Source: Algibacter marinivivus
GTDB taxonomy: Bacteria > Bacteroidota > Bacteroidia > Flavobacteriales > Flavobacteriaceae
Assembly: GCF_003143755.1 (NCBI RefSeq)
Contig: NZ_QFRI01000001.1
Location: forward strand, 1-64,000
DNA: 64,000 nucleotides
Direction of reading: 5' to 3'
The notes beneath the pieces are model-generated. The model had not been told where the DNA came from. It was given only the letters and a program-made list of their open reading frames with translations, and did no database searches. Each line of letters opens with the position of its first letter. Within the stretch, counting starts at the first letter, position 1. Shown in pieces: positions 8,820-16,705 of the stretch. The translations under genes were made by a program, and so were the position numbers.

Positions 8820-9773
8820 TTAACCTTTATAAACTCCCATTTGCGCATATTTTTCCATACGCTGGGATACTAAATCTTTTGGTGATAAGTTTTTAAGTTC
8901 CTCGTAATTTTTAACAATGGCATCACTAACTGACTTAAACGTTTTTTCTCTATCTCTATGAGCTCCACCAAGAGGTTCTTTAATAATAGAATCAACCAAT
9001 TTAAGTTTTTTCATATCTGAAGCTGTTAGTTTTAAGGCTTCAGCAGCTTGTTCTTTATATTCCCAACTACGCCATAATATTGAGGAACAAGATTCTGGAG
9101 AAATAACTGAATACCAAGTATTTTCTAACATTAAAACGCGATCCCCAACACCTATTCCTAAAGCCCCACCAGATGCACCTTCTCCAATAACAATAGTAAT
9201 TACGGGTACTTTTAGACGTGTCATTTCTAGAATATTCCTAGCAATAGCTTCTCCTTGCCCACGTTCTTCAGCTTCTAAACCTGGGTATGCTCCTGGAGTG
9301 TCTAAAAGTGTAACGACAGGAATTCCAAACTTTTCAGCAGATTTCATTAAGCGCAAAGCTTTTCTATAACCTTCAGGATTTGCCATCCCAAAATTTCTAT
9401 ATTGTCTTGTTTTTGTGTTGAACCCTTTTTGTTGTCCAATAAACATAAAACTTTGGTCTCCAATTTTACCTAGACCACCAATCATAGCTTTATCATCTTT
9501 GAAACTTCTATCACCATGTAATTCTAAAAAAGAATCACCACAAATTGCTTTTATATGATCTAATGTGTAAGGTCTATCTGGATGACGAGACAACTGAACG
9601 CGTTGCCATGGTGTCATATTTTTGTATATATCCTTTTGTGTTGCTGCTAACTTCTTTTCAATTTGCTTACAGGTTTCTGTAACATCTACTTCACTCTCAT
9701 CACCAATCACTTTACACTTTTGCAATTGGTCTTCAAGTTCTTTTATTGGGAGTTCAAATTCTAAATATTCCAT
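8820..9773 (-). CDS. accA: Acetyl-CoA carboxylase carboxyltransferase subunit alpha
   Basis: 317 residues, the usual AccA length. It works with AccD to transfer the carboxyl group from carboxybiotin to acetyl-CoA, giving malonyl-CoA for fatty acid synthesis. The N-terminal helical part ([14 protein letters not shown]) is typical. The crotonase-like core carries DTPGAYPG (158-165), GEGASGGA (197-204), which forms the oxyanion hole, and [10 protein letters not shown] (225-234). accD is not nearby. The gene has its own promoter and terminator and is monocistronic. Confidence 0.97.
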   Translation of the reverse strand: MEYLEFELPIKELEDQLQKCKVIGDESEVDVTETCKQIEKKLAATQKDIYKNMTPWQRVQLSRHPDRPYTLDHIKAICGDSFLELHGDRSFKDDKAMIGGLGKIGDQSFMFIGQQKGFNTKTRQYRNFGMANPEGYRKALRLMKSAEKFGIPVVTLLDTPGAYPGLEAEERGQGEAIARNILEMTRLKVPVITIVIGEGASGGALGIGVGDRVLMLENTWYSVISPESCSSILWRSWEYKEQAAEALKLTASDMKKLKLVDSIIKEPLGGAHRDREKTFKSVSDAIVKNYEELKNLSPKDLVSQRMEKYAQMGVYKG

Positions 9774-9812
9774 AAGAATTTCTGTTTTTGGCTATTAGCT
9801 TTAGTTAGTGTA

Positions 9813-9820
9813 CAAATATA
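9813..9820 (-). promoter_or_regulatory. Probable -7 box of accA
   Basis: Reads TATATTTG on the minus strand, a perfect TAnnTTTG, about 40 bases upstream of the accA ATG. No clear -33 TTG. Confidence 0.5.
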
Positions 9821-9843
9821 AAAACTTTAATTTTGTTTGTGGT

Positions 9844-10740
9844 CTAAGAATGTCTTCTTTTTAATTTTCTACTATTCTTTAAAATAGCATTTAAAAGCAC
9901 GACTAATACAATTATAATAGCTCCATAGTAAAAAGATATACTCATTTTTTCTTTCTCTGGAAATAATATTAGAGCCATTACAATACCATAAATTGGCTCT
10001 AGATTATAAGATAAGACAACAGTATAAGGACTAATAGTTTTCATAATATGAACTGAAGCTATAAAAGCATATGCAGTACAAACTGAAGCTAATAAAAATA
10101 GATAGCCAAAATCGGATTGACTCAAGCTAAAAAACTCTTCAGAAAAACCTTCTGTAAAGCACAACATGTATAGGGATATAAAAAAAACTCCACTTAAGAA
10201 CTCATAAAATGAAATAACCGTAGGTGAATGTTTTTTCAAAAAACTTCCATTTAGAACAGCAAATAAAGATGAGAAAAATGCTGAAGAAATCCCTAAAATT
10301 ATTCCTGTTAGATATTTTATTTCACTTTGGGTTATTATAAAAACTCCAGCAATAACAATAATCCCAAAAAGAATCTCGTACCATATAATGGAACGTTTAT
10401 AAATAACTGGCTCTATGAAAGAAGCAAAAAAAGCTCCTGTTGAAAACATTGCTAAAGCTATTGATATGTTAGCCTCTTTAATAGAAGCAAAAAATGTAAT
10501 CCAATGCAGTGCTATAATAACCCCTGCCATAGAAAGCATTAAGAATGATTTAAAATTAATTTTCAATTTCACCTTAGCCACCTTAATATAAATAAATATT
10601 AAAATAGTAGCAATTGCCATTCTGAACCAAACTAACGGTATAGCTTCTATACTTATTAATTCTCCTAAAATGGCTGTAAAGCCAGCAATGAAAACTAGAA
10701 AATGTAAATGAAGATGATTTTTTACTTTATCGCTTAGCAT
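9844..10740 (-). CDS. EamA/DMT-family transporter
   Basis: 298 residues with about ten hydrophobic segments in two five-helix halves, the layout of drug/metabolite transporters of the EamA family in the inner membrane. Recognisable points are IPLVWFRMAIATILIF in the first half and SYNLEPIYGIVMALILFPE in the second, where the family signature is found. Substrate cannot be told from sequence. Its start overlaps the end of the preceding permease gene by 14 bases, so it is the third gene of a tgt-permease-transporter operon. Confidence 0.88.
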   Translation of the reverse strand: MLSDKVKNHLHLHFLVFIAGFTAILGELISIEAIPLVWFRMAIATILIFIYIKVAKVKLKINFKSFLMLSMAGVIIALHWITFFASIKEANISIALAMFSTGAFFASFIEPVIYKRSIIWYEILFGIIVIAGVFIITQSEIKYLTGIILGISSAFFSSLFAVLNGSFLKKHSPTVISFYEFLSGVFFISLYMLCFTEGFSEEFFSLSQSDFGYLFLLASVCTAYAFIASVHIMKTISPYTVVLSYNLEPIYGIVMALILFPEKEKMSISFYYGAIIIVLVVLLNAILKNSRKLKRRHS

Positions 10741-11803
10741 TATACAGCATGTAAGCTGCTAAAATACCAAAAATGATATTAGGAAACCACACAGCAATTA
10801 TGGGGTTAAAATCGGATTGTTCAGCCATAACACCAAATATTTTATCGAAGAATACAAATACCATAGCAATACATATACCTATTGCTAAATTAACTCCCAT
10901 ACCTCCTCGCCTCTTTTTTGAAGATACAGCCACGGCAATAATAGTTAAAATAAAAACAGAAACTGGCAAACTCCATTTTCTATATAAAACCAATTTAAAA
11001 CGCCCAACATTAGAAGAACCTCTAGCTTCTTCCTTAGCGATAAAATCTTTTAACTCGCCATACATTTTAGTTTCAGCAGCATAAATTACTGGAATTAAAT
11101 CATCTACATTAAACGCAAGAAGTGTATCTTTTCTTCTTAAAATCTCTAATGTATCTTCATGCTCTCCAATATCTCTTTTTACGTAGTTTGTTAGTCTATA
11201 CAATGTATCTTTCTCAATATATCTAATATTGTTAGCTGTTATTTTATACTTAAGCTTATTATCTTCAAAATGCTCTAATGTAAAGTTATTACCAACATTA
11301 TTTTTAACGTCAAAATTACTTACATAAATTATTTCATTGTCGTTAATTTGCCTAAATACATTGGTGTTTTCTACGGCACTCTTTCCTCTTTTAAAATATT
11401 TATAGCTAAAATCATTAAACCCTTCACTGGCTTTAGGCGCTAAAAACAAACCTAATACTATAGCAAGTATAGCAACTATTCCTGCTCCAATCATATATGG
11501 TCTTAAAAAACGTGTAAAAGAAACACCAGAACTTAAAAAAGCAATAACCTCAGTATTATTGGCTAATTTAGAGGTAAACCATATAACAGATAAAAATAAA
11601 AATAAAGGAAATAGTAAATGAGCGAAGTAAATTGTAAAATCTAAAAAATAAATTAAAACCTCATTTATTGGCACTTCATTTTCTAGAATTTTTCCGATTT
11701 TTTCAGCAAGATGAACTGTTATTCCAATAGGAATAAATAAAAGTAACATCATGAAAAATGTAAACAAATAACGTTTTAATATGTACCAATCTAAAATCTT
11801 CAT
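10727..11803 (-). CDS. LptF/LptG-family permease (YjgP/YjgQ)
   Basis: 358 residues. Three membrane segments occur near the N-terminus (about 12-115) and three near the C-terminus (about 270-355), with a periplasmic beta-rich domain between, the LptF/LptG architecture. These proteins form the inner-membrane part of the LptBFG exporter that moves lipopolysaccharide to the outer membrane. MKILDWYILKRYLFTFF is the typical start and LYRKWSLPVSVFILTIIAVAVS is typical of the C-terminal half. Whether it is LptF or LptG cannot be assigned. It begins 8 bases after tgt and overlaps the EamA transporter gene. Confidence 0.9.
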   Translation of the reverse strand: MKILDWYILKRYLFTFFMMLLLFIPIGITVHLAEKIGKILENEVPINEVLIYFLDFTIYFAHLLFPLFLFLSVIWFTSKLANNTEVIAFLSSGVSFTRFLRPYMIGAGIVAILAIVLGLFLAPKASEGFNDFSYKYFKRGKSAVENTNVFRQINDNEIIYVSNFDVKNNVGNNFTLEHFEDNKLKYKITANNIRYIEKDTLYRLTNYVKRDIGEHEDTLEILRRKDTLLAFNVDDLIPVIYAAETKMYGELKDFIAKEEARGSSNVGRFKLVLYRKWSLPVSVFILTIIAVAVSSKKRRGGMGVNLAIGICIAMVFVFFDKIFGVMAEQSDFNPIIAVWFPNIIFGILAAYMLYNAKR

Positions 11804-11811
11804 TAATATAT

Positions 11812-12942
11812 CTACAAGCGGTTATTCATTTGTTTGACCATTTTTTCTTTCCAAACTTTAAAATCCCCAGCTAATATATGTTTTCTAGCTTCGCGAACCA
11901 ACCATAAATAAAATCCTAAATTATGAATTGTTGCAATTTGCTTTCCTAATAACTCATTTACAGTAAATAAATGTCTTAAATATGCTTTACTATATTCTGT
12001 ATCTACAAACGTAATTCCCATTTCATCAATTGGTGAAAAATCATCAGCCCATTTTAAATTTTTAATATTTATAGAGCCATGAGCTGTAAATAGCATTCCA
12101 TTTCTTGCATTACGGGTTGGCATAACACAATCAAACATGTCTACACCTAACGCAATATTTTCTAAAATATTGATTGGCGTGCCTACACCCATTAAATATC
12201 TTGGTTTATCTTCTGGAAGAATTGAGCAAACAACATCTGTCATGGCATACATTTCTTCAGCAGGTTCACCAACAGATAATCCACCAATAGCATTTCCAAC
12301 AGCTCCAGCATTAGCTATATATTCTGCAGATTGCTTGCGTAAATCTTTATATGTACTTCCTTGCACTATTGGAAAAAATGTTTGATTATAATCATATTTT
12401 AATGGTGTTTTTTCTAAATGATTAATACATCTATCTAACCAACGATGTGTCATATGCATTGAGCGTTTTGCATAGTTATAATCACAAGGATAAGGAGTAC
12501 ACTCATCAAACGCCATAATAATATCAGCTCCGATGGAACGCTGAATTTCCATTACGTTTTCTGGAGTAAACGTATGATAACTACCATCAATGTGAGACTT
12601 AAACTTAACACCTTCTTCTTTAATTTTTCTATTTGCCGATAAAGAATATACTTGATAACCTCCAGAATCAGTTAAAATATTTCTATCCCAATTCATAAAT
12701 TTATGGAGTCCTCCTGCTTTCTCAATGATGTGTGTTTGGGGACGTAAGTATAAATGATACGTGTTACCCAAAATAATATCTGGATTTATATCATCCTTTA
12801 ATTCTCTTTGATGTACACCTTTTACAGTTGCAACAGTACCTACAGGCATAAATATTGGGGTTTCAATAACACCATGATCTGTTGTTATTTTACCAGCTCT
12901 AGCTTTGCTTTGTGTATCTTTAGAGTGTAATTCAAATTTCAT
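11812..12942 (-). CDS. tgt: Queuine tRNA-ribosyltransferase lacking the canonical zinc cysteines
   Basis: 376 residues, the normal Tgt length. The enzyme swaps guanine-34 for preQ1 in tRNAs with GUN anticodons. Catalytic Asp92 (TDSGGYQVYS) and nucleophile Asp271 (DMFDCVMPTRNARNG) are present, as is the GGLSVGEP loop. Between LKWADDFSPID and YSKAYLRHL, where most bacterial Tgt proteins have CxCxxC zinc ligands, this protein reads EMGITFVDTE (307-316) with no cysteine; the partner His (TIHNLGFY, His340) remains. The fold may be stabilised without zinc. It is the first gene of an operon with the LptF/LptG permease. Confidence 0.96.
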   Translation of the reverse strand: MKFELHSKDTQSKARAGKITTDHGVIETPIFMPVGTVATVKGVHQRELKDDINPDIILGNTYHLYLRPQTHIIEKAGGLHKFMNWDRNILTDSGGYQVYSLSANRKIKEEGVKFKSHIDGSYHTFTPENVMEIQRSIGADIIMAFDECTPYPCDYNYAKRSMHMTHRWLDRCINHLEKTPLKYDYNQTFFPIVQGSTYKDLRKQSAEYIANAGAVGNAIGGLSVGEPAEEMYAMTDVVCSILPEDKPRYLMGVGTPINILENIALGVDMFDCVMPTRNARNGMLFTAHGSINIKNLKWADDFSPIDEMGITFVDTEYSKAYLRHLFTVNELLGKQIATIHNLGFYLWLVREARKHILAGDFKVWKEKMVKQMNNRL

Positions 12943-12962
12943 TAGATTCCTTTATAAAGAGG

Positions 12963-12970
12963 CAAAGATA
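12963..12970 (-). promoter_or_regulatory. Probable -7 box of tgt
   Basis: Reads TATCTTTG on the minus strand, a perfect TAnnTTTG, 21 bases before the tgt ATG. It is divergent from the promoter at 12993-13022. Confidence 0.5.
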
Positions 12971-12992
12971 AATAACTGAATAATGATTATGA

Positions 12993-13022
12993 TTGTATTA
13001 AAAAGAAAATAAATTACTTTTG
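12993..13022 (+). promoter_or_regulatory. Promoter of the outer-membrane barrel gene
   Basis: TTG at 12993-12995 and TACTTTTG at 13015-13022, 19 bases apart. An ATG at 13020 falls inside the -7 box, so translation must start downstream. Confidence 0.65.
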
Positions 13023-13067
13023 GCAACGTTTTTGATATTGTTAATGAAATCTAAAAAAACGAACATT

Positions 13068-13703
13068 ATGAAAAGTTTAAAAAACTTTCACGAGCACTTA
13101 AAAAATTTTAGTATCGTGAGTAAACATTTATTTTTTATTTTAATGATTGCCATTGCAATTCCTACTGCTACTATGGCACAAACAGCACAAGGTATTGGTT
13201 TAAAAGCTGGTTTAAACTACAATGCTAATGGTGATTATTTTGAATCAATTAGTAATAATGCACAAAATCCAGATAGAAATGTAGGTTACCACATTGGATT
13301 ATTTGGAAAAATTGGAAACAAAGTGTATTTCAGACCTGAAGTAATTTACACCAGTACAAAAAGTGATTACAATGATGATAGTTTTGAAATGCAAAAACTA
13401 GATGCACCTCTTTTAGTTGGAATGAAAGTTTTAGGTCCGCTTAGTGTGTTTGGAGGTCCTTCATTACAATACATTTTGGATTCTGAATTTGATGGGATAG
13501 CCATAAATGATGTTGAAAGCGACTTTTCTGTTGGATTAAATTTTGGTATAGGTCTTAACTTTAAAAAATTAGGCATTGATTTAAGGTATGAACGTGGTTT
13601 TAGTGATAATGAAGCTACTTTCCTTGGTAATAATGGTATTAATACGAATAGGTTAGATACTAGACCAGATCAGTTAATTTTGAGTTTGTCTCTTTTACTT
13701 TAA
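13068..13703 (+). CDS. Outer-membrane beta-barrel protein
   Basis: 211 residues from the ATG at 13068. A signal peptide spans about 1-38, with a basic start, hydrophobic FFILMIAIAIPTATMA, and cleavage before QTAQ. The mature part is a run of amphipathic beta strands with aromatic girdles (GIGLKAGLNYNANG, VYFRPEVIYTST, FGIGLNFKKLGIDLRYERG), ending LDTRPDQLILSLSLLL. That is the PorT/OMP_b-brl_2 style small barrel of Bacteroidota. An upstream ATG at 13020 lies in the promoter and is rejected; 13044 is possible. Role unknown. It is monocistronic with a strong terminator. Confidence 0.85.
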   Translation: MKSLKNFHEHLKNFSIVSKHLFFILMIAIAIPTATMAQTAQGIGLKAGLNYNANGDYFESISNNAQNPDRNVGYHIGLFGKIGNKVYFRPEVIYTSTKSDYNDDSFEMQKLDAPLLVGMKVLGPLSVFGGPSLQYILDSEFDGIAINDVESDFSVGLNFGIGLNFKKLGIDLRYERGFSDNEATFLGNNGINTNRLDTRPDQLILSLSLLL

Positions 13704-13720
13704 ACCTAGTTTTATAAAAT

Positions 13721-13748
13721 AAAAAACCTCGCTAATGCGAGGTTTTTT
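13721..13748. terminator. Bidirectional terminator
   Basis: Perfect stem AAAAAACCTCGC / GCGAGGTTTTTT with a TAAT loop. It sits between convergent genes and can serve both. Confidence 0.9.
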
Positions 13749-13767
13749 ATTTATATTAAATCTTAAA

Positions 13768-14751
13768 TTAATCGTTTTTCGATGCTGTTTCTTCAATATC
13801 TAAATAATTAGGGATACCATTTGCGCCAATATCGTTTGTTGGGTCTCCATCATTATTTAAATCTTCATTAATAGTTAGTATACCATCTCCGTCATCGTCA
13901 TTATCTAAATAATTTAGTATTCCATCTCCATCAGTATCGTCATCTGTTTCATCTGTCAAATCATCAAAGTTTACAATAAATTCACCATCACCATTTAAGT
14001 CTTCTTTATATGAAGGAATTCCATCCTCGTCATGATCGTTTTCAAAAGCTTGCAATAAATCAAATTTAAACATTATTGGTGAATAAGCTGCTATACCACT
14101 TGGAGCACTGGAAAAATATGCTAAACCAGAAGGAACAAACATAACACCTACTCCATGATTCATATAATTAACTATACCATCATTAAGCCCTCCATTTGTA
14201 TCATCTATAGATTCAGAAACTTTAAATTCTGGTAAAACTTTTCTCCAGCCCGGAATCAATGATACTAAATCAAAATCAACAGGTGTTACCGCACTATCAA
14301 AAACAGAATTATCTAAATTAAATCCTTCATAAATAACACGGACATTATCAGAAAAACTAGGAGATATATTACCTCCACCTTCATTAAGTGTTAATATATA
14401 TATTATATAATTAGTCTCCTCTAAAACAACAGATTTAGCTACTAGATTAGAATTAGGTATGTTTAATAAATCACCCAAAATCACATTACCATTTGGTGCT
14501 TCTGTCTCACCTACAGGAAGTTTTTTAATTACTAAGTCCTTAATACTCGGGTTATCATTATTTTCAAAAACTGCAGCATTGTAATAGTGATTATTCAAAT
14601 ACTCAACTAGAGAATCATTATCAGCAATTTGTTGTTCACCTCTATCTCTTAGTTCGGGAGCAGTAATTCCTAAACCATCATCATCGTTATTGCATGCAAA
14701 ACAAACTAAAACAAAACTTAATAAATAAAAACCAATTTTTCTTAAACTCAT
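13768..14751 (-). CDS. FKBP-like lipoprotein with calcium-binding repeats
   Basis: 327 residues: lipoprotein signal with lipobox CFAC (Cys20), a linker, an FKBP-type peptidyl-prolyl isomerase domain (about 130-240), then a C-terminal tail of thrombospondin type 3-like repeats. FKBP landmarks are VRVIYEGFNLDNSVFDSA (Tyr and Phe-Asp of the active site), SLIPGWRKVL and PSGLAYFSSAPSG. The tail (DHDEDGIPSYKEDLNGDGEF, DDTDGDGILNYLDNDDDGDG and similar) is a chain of DxDxDG loops expected to bind calcium. Probably an outer-membrane-anchored folding helper. It has its own transcript, divergent from the S4 gene; a CAAAAATA (-7 box TATTTTTG on the minus strand) is at 14801-14808. Confidence 0.85.
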   Translation of the reverse strand: MSLRKIGFYLLSFVLVCFACNNDDDGLGITAPELRDRGEQQIADNDSLVEYLNNHYYNAAVFENNDNPSIKDLVIKKLPVGETEAPNGNVILGDLLNIPNSNLVAKSVVLEETNYIIYILTLNEGGGNISPSFSDNVRVIYEGFNLDNSVFDSAVTPVDFDLVSLIPGWRKVLPEFKVSESIDDTNGGLNDGIVNYMNHGVGVMFVPSGLAYFSSAPSGIAAYSPIMFKFDLLQAFENDHDEDGIPSYKEDLNGDGEFIVNFDDLTDETDDDTDGDGILNYLDNDDDGDGILTINEDLNNDGDPTNDIGANGIPNYLDIEETASKND

Positions 14752-14834
14752 TATTCCTTATTTTTGAGGCTGCAAGATACAATTTAAATATATTCTTGCG
14801 CAAAAATATTAACGCCCTTTAACACAATATTAGT

Positions 14835-15206
14835 ATGCGTGTAGACAAGTATTTATGGTGTATTAGATATTACAAAACAAGAACAATTGCTACAACTGCA
14901 TGCAAGAAAGGACATGTAAAAGTTAACGGCGATGTTGTAAAGCCCAGTAGAGAAGTATATCCGCAAGATATAATTGAACTTAGAAAAGATCAAATAAATT
15001 ACAAATTGAAGGTTAATGATATTCCTGATAGTAGAATTGGGGCCAAATTAGTTGATATTTACCGTACTGATACTACACCAAAAGATCAATTTGAGGCTCA
15101 AGAACTATTAAAATACTCAAAAGATTATTATAGAAAAAAAGGAGTAGGTAGACCTACCAAAAAAGATAGACGAGATATTGACGATTTTACAAATGAAAAT
15201 GAGTAA
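14835..15206 (+). CDS. S4-domain RNA-binding protein (Hsp15-like)
   Basis: 123 residues. The N-terminal S4 domain (about 1-60) starts MRVDKYLWCIRYYKTRTIAT and has CKKGHVKVNGDVVKPSREV, the Hsp15/YrfH pattern. In E. coli Hsp15 binds stalled 50S subunits carrying nascent chains. The C-terminus is basic (RKKGVGRPTKKDRRDIDDF). It lies 31 bases upstream of a phosphoribosyltransferase gene and probably shares its transcript. Confidence 0.9.
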   Translation: MRVDKYLWCIRYYKTRTIATTACKKGHVKVNGDVVKPSREVYPQDIIELRKDQINYKLKVNDIPDSRIGAKLVDIYRTDTTPKDQFEAQELLKYSKDYYRKKGVGRPTKKDRRDIDDFTNENE

Positions 15207-15237
15207 TTTTATATTTTAATTTACAAGTAACAATCTT

Positions 15238-15738
15238 ATGACAGTTAAGAATAATGTAATCCTTAATCATAACGAAATTAATCACAAAATAAGACGTATT
15301 GCTTTTCAGATATATGAGAGCAACGTTGATGAGAAAGAAGTAATTTTAGCTGGCATCGATAAAAATGGCTATGTTTTTGCAAAAAAATTAAAAACTGTTC
15401 TTCAAAAAATATCTGAAATAAAACCTGTTTTGTGTAAAGTAAGTATTGATAAAAAACATCCTTGGCAAGAAGTATCAACATCTATACCAGTAGAAGATTA
15501 TAAAAACAAGTCAATTGTATTAGTTGATGATGTGTTAAATTCTGGAACTACTTTAATTTATGGAGTAAAACATTTTTTAAATGTCCCATTAAAACAATTT
15601 AAAACTGCTGTTTTGGTTAATAGAAATCATAAAAAATATCCTGTGAAAGCAGATTTTAAAGGAATTTCTTTATCTACCTCATTACTTGAACACGTTCAGG
15701 TAATTTTAGAAGGAAAATACGAGGTTGTTTTAGAATAA
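15238..15738 (+). CDS. Type I phosphoribosyltransferase-family protein
   Basis: 166 residues. The PRPP-binding loop is clear: SIVLVDDVLNSGTTLIYG (about 96-113), matching the type I PRTase signature, with flanking ILAGIDKNGYVFAKKL. This resembles the PyrR/Hpt-like PRTases of flavobacteria, but the base specificity cannot be read. It follows the S4 gene by 31 bases and overlaps the convergent aroK gene by 9 bases at the 3' ends. Confidence 0.88.
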   Translation: MTVKNNVILNHNEINHKIRRIAFQIYESNVDEKEVILAGIDKNGYVFAKKLKTVLQKISEIKPVLCKVSIDKKHPWQEVSTSIPVEDYKNKSIVLVDDVLNSGTTLIYGVKHFLNVPLKQFKTAVLVNRNHKKYPVKADFKGISLSTSLLEHVQVILEGKYEVVLE

Positions 15739-16251
15739 TTCTAGAATAATATCTTCAACAACATCATCTTTAGCCTTATCATCAATAGATACTTTTATTT
15801 CTGCTTGATTATAAAACTGCACACGCTCAAATAAGTGCTTTCCAACAAATTCAGTCATTCTTTCAATAGTGTCAATATGAGCAATTAAAGGTCGCTTTGC
15901 TCTTTTTCGGAGTAATTTATTTGCCAATGTTTGTAAAGATGCTTTTAAATAAAGACTCTTGACATTCTCTGCTTTAAGAATTATATTCATATTTCCGCTA
16001 TAACAAGGTGTGCCTCCTCCAACAGACAAAACTGTCTTTTTTTCAGATTTAAGAAGGCATCCTAAATAATATGCTTCTTGTTTTCTAAAATAAATTTCTC
16101 CTTTTTCTTTAAAAACATCAGATACAGATAAATTCTCCTTCTCTTCTATATAATCATCTAAATCAAGAAAATTATAATTCAATTTTTTTGCTAATTTCTT
16201 ACCAATTGACGTCTTTCCAGATGCCATATATCCCATTAATACAATGATCAT
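15730..16251 (-). CDS. aroK: Shikimate kinase
   Basis: 173 residues, normal for AroK, which phosphorylates shikimate at O3 in the route to chorismate. Walker A is GYMASGKTSIG (7-17). DLDDYIEE carries the shikimate-binding Asp, FRKQEAYYL the conserved Arg, SVGGGTPC the glycine-rich loop, and RKRAKRPLI the lid region. No signal peptide; cytoplasmic. It stands alone and its 3' end overlaps the convergent PRTase gene by 9 bases. Confidence 0.95.
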   Translation of the reverse strand: MIIVLMGYMASGKTSIGKKLAKKLNYNFLDLDDYIEEKENLSVSDVFKEKGEIYFRKQEAYYLGCLLKSEKKTVLSVGGGTPCYSGNMNIILKAENVKSLYLKASLQTLANKLLRKRAKRPLIAHIDTIERMTEFVGKHLFERVQFYNQAEIKVSIDDKAKDDVVEDIILELF

Positions 16252-16327
16252 TTTCTTGCTATAAATTGATTATTAAAAACATACGTATTTGAACCGCAAA
16301 AAAACAAAAATTTCTTCAAAAAAAGTA

Positions 16328-16357
16328 TTGTTTTATTAATTAAACATTTTATATTTG
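16328..16357 (+). promoter_or_regulatory. tRNA-Lys promoter
   Basis: TTG at 16328-16330 and TATATTTG at 16350-16357, exactly 19 bases apart, 35 bases before the tRNA. Confidence 0.7.
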
Positions 16358-16392
16358 CACCCGCTAACAGCAATATGTTAGTTTGGAATAAT

Positions 16393-16465
16393 GACCTGGT
16401 AGCTCAGTTGGTAGAGCATCTCCCTTTTAAGGAGAGGGTCCTGGGTTCGAGCCCCAGCCCGGTCA
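16393..16465 (+). tRNA. tRNA-Lys (TTT)
   Basis: Cloverleaf is clear: D-arm AGCTCAGTTGGTAGAGC, anticodon stem TCTCC / GGAGA with loop CTTTTAA (anticodon TTT), T-arm CTGGG TTCGAGC CCCAG, discriminator A at 16465, CCA not encoded. The acceptor stem GACCTGG / CCCGGTC has one mismatch, T16397 opposite C16460. Confidence 0.96.
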
Positions 16466-16466
16466 C

Positions 16467-16500
16467 AAAAAAAGTTAAGCTTTATTGCTTAACTTTTTTT
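16467..16500 (+). terminator. Terminator after tRNA-Lys
   Basis: AAAAAGTTAAGC / GCTTAACTTTTT with a TTTATT loop, perfect 12-bp stem followed by T-rich sequence. Confidence 0.8.
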
Positions 16501-16523
16501 ATTTTTACTTACATCATTTCAAT

Positions 16524-16609
16524 GCGCACGTGGCGGAATTGGTAGACGCGCTGGCTTGAGGGGCCAGTATCCGTTTTAGGATGTGGAAGTTCGAATCTTC
16601 TCGTGCGCA
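16524..16609 (+). tRNA. tRNA-Leu (GAG)
   Basis: Type II tRNA with a long variable arm. Acceptor GCGCACG / CGTGCGC is perfect, anticodon stem CTGGC / GCCAG with loop TTGAGGG (anticodon GAG), variable arm around TATCCGTTTTAGGATG, T-loop TTCGAAT, discriminator A at 16609, CCA not encoded. Confidence 0.97.
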
Positions 16610-16654
16610 CTATCACTTAATTATCTTCAAAAACCATTTATCATTAATTTTTTA

Positions 16655-16684
16655 TTGTTCTTATAATAAAAAACCTTATTTTTG
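16655..16684 (+). promoter_or_regulatory. Promoter of the CarH-type regulator
   Basis: TTG at 16655-16657 and TATTTTTG at 16677-16684, 19 bases apart. The -7 box sits within a 14-base sequence, TTATTTTTGTTTAA (16676-16689), that recurs exactly upstream of crtI at 17611-17624. Confidence 0.65.
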
Positions 16685-16705
16685 TTTAATAAAAAATGAA
16701 ATTTG

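Noticed and set aside
13020-13067. ATG at 13020 as the start of the barrel protein
   Set aside because: It overlaps the -7 box; the ATG at 13068 gives a normal signal peptide.
16393-16609. tRNA pair as an integration site for a genomic island
   Set aside because: No integrase, no direct repeat of a tRNA 3' end, and the neighbouring crt genes match the base composition of the rest.
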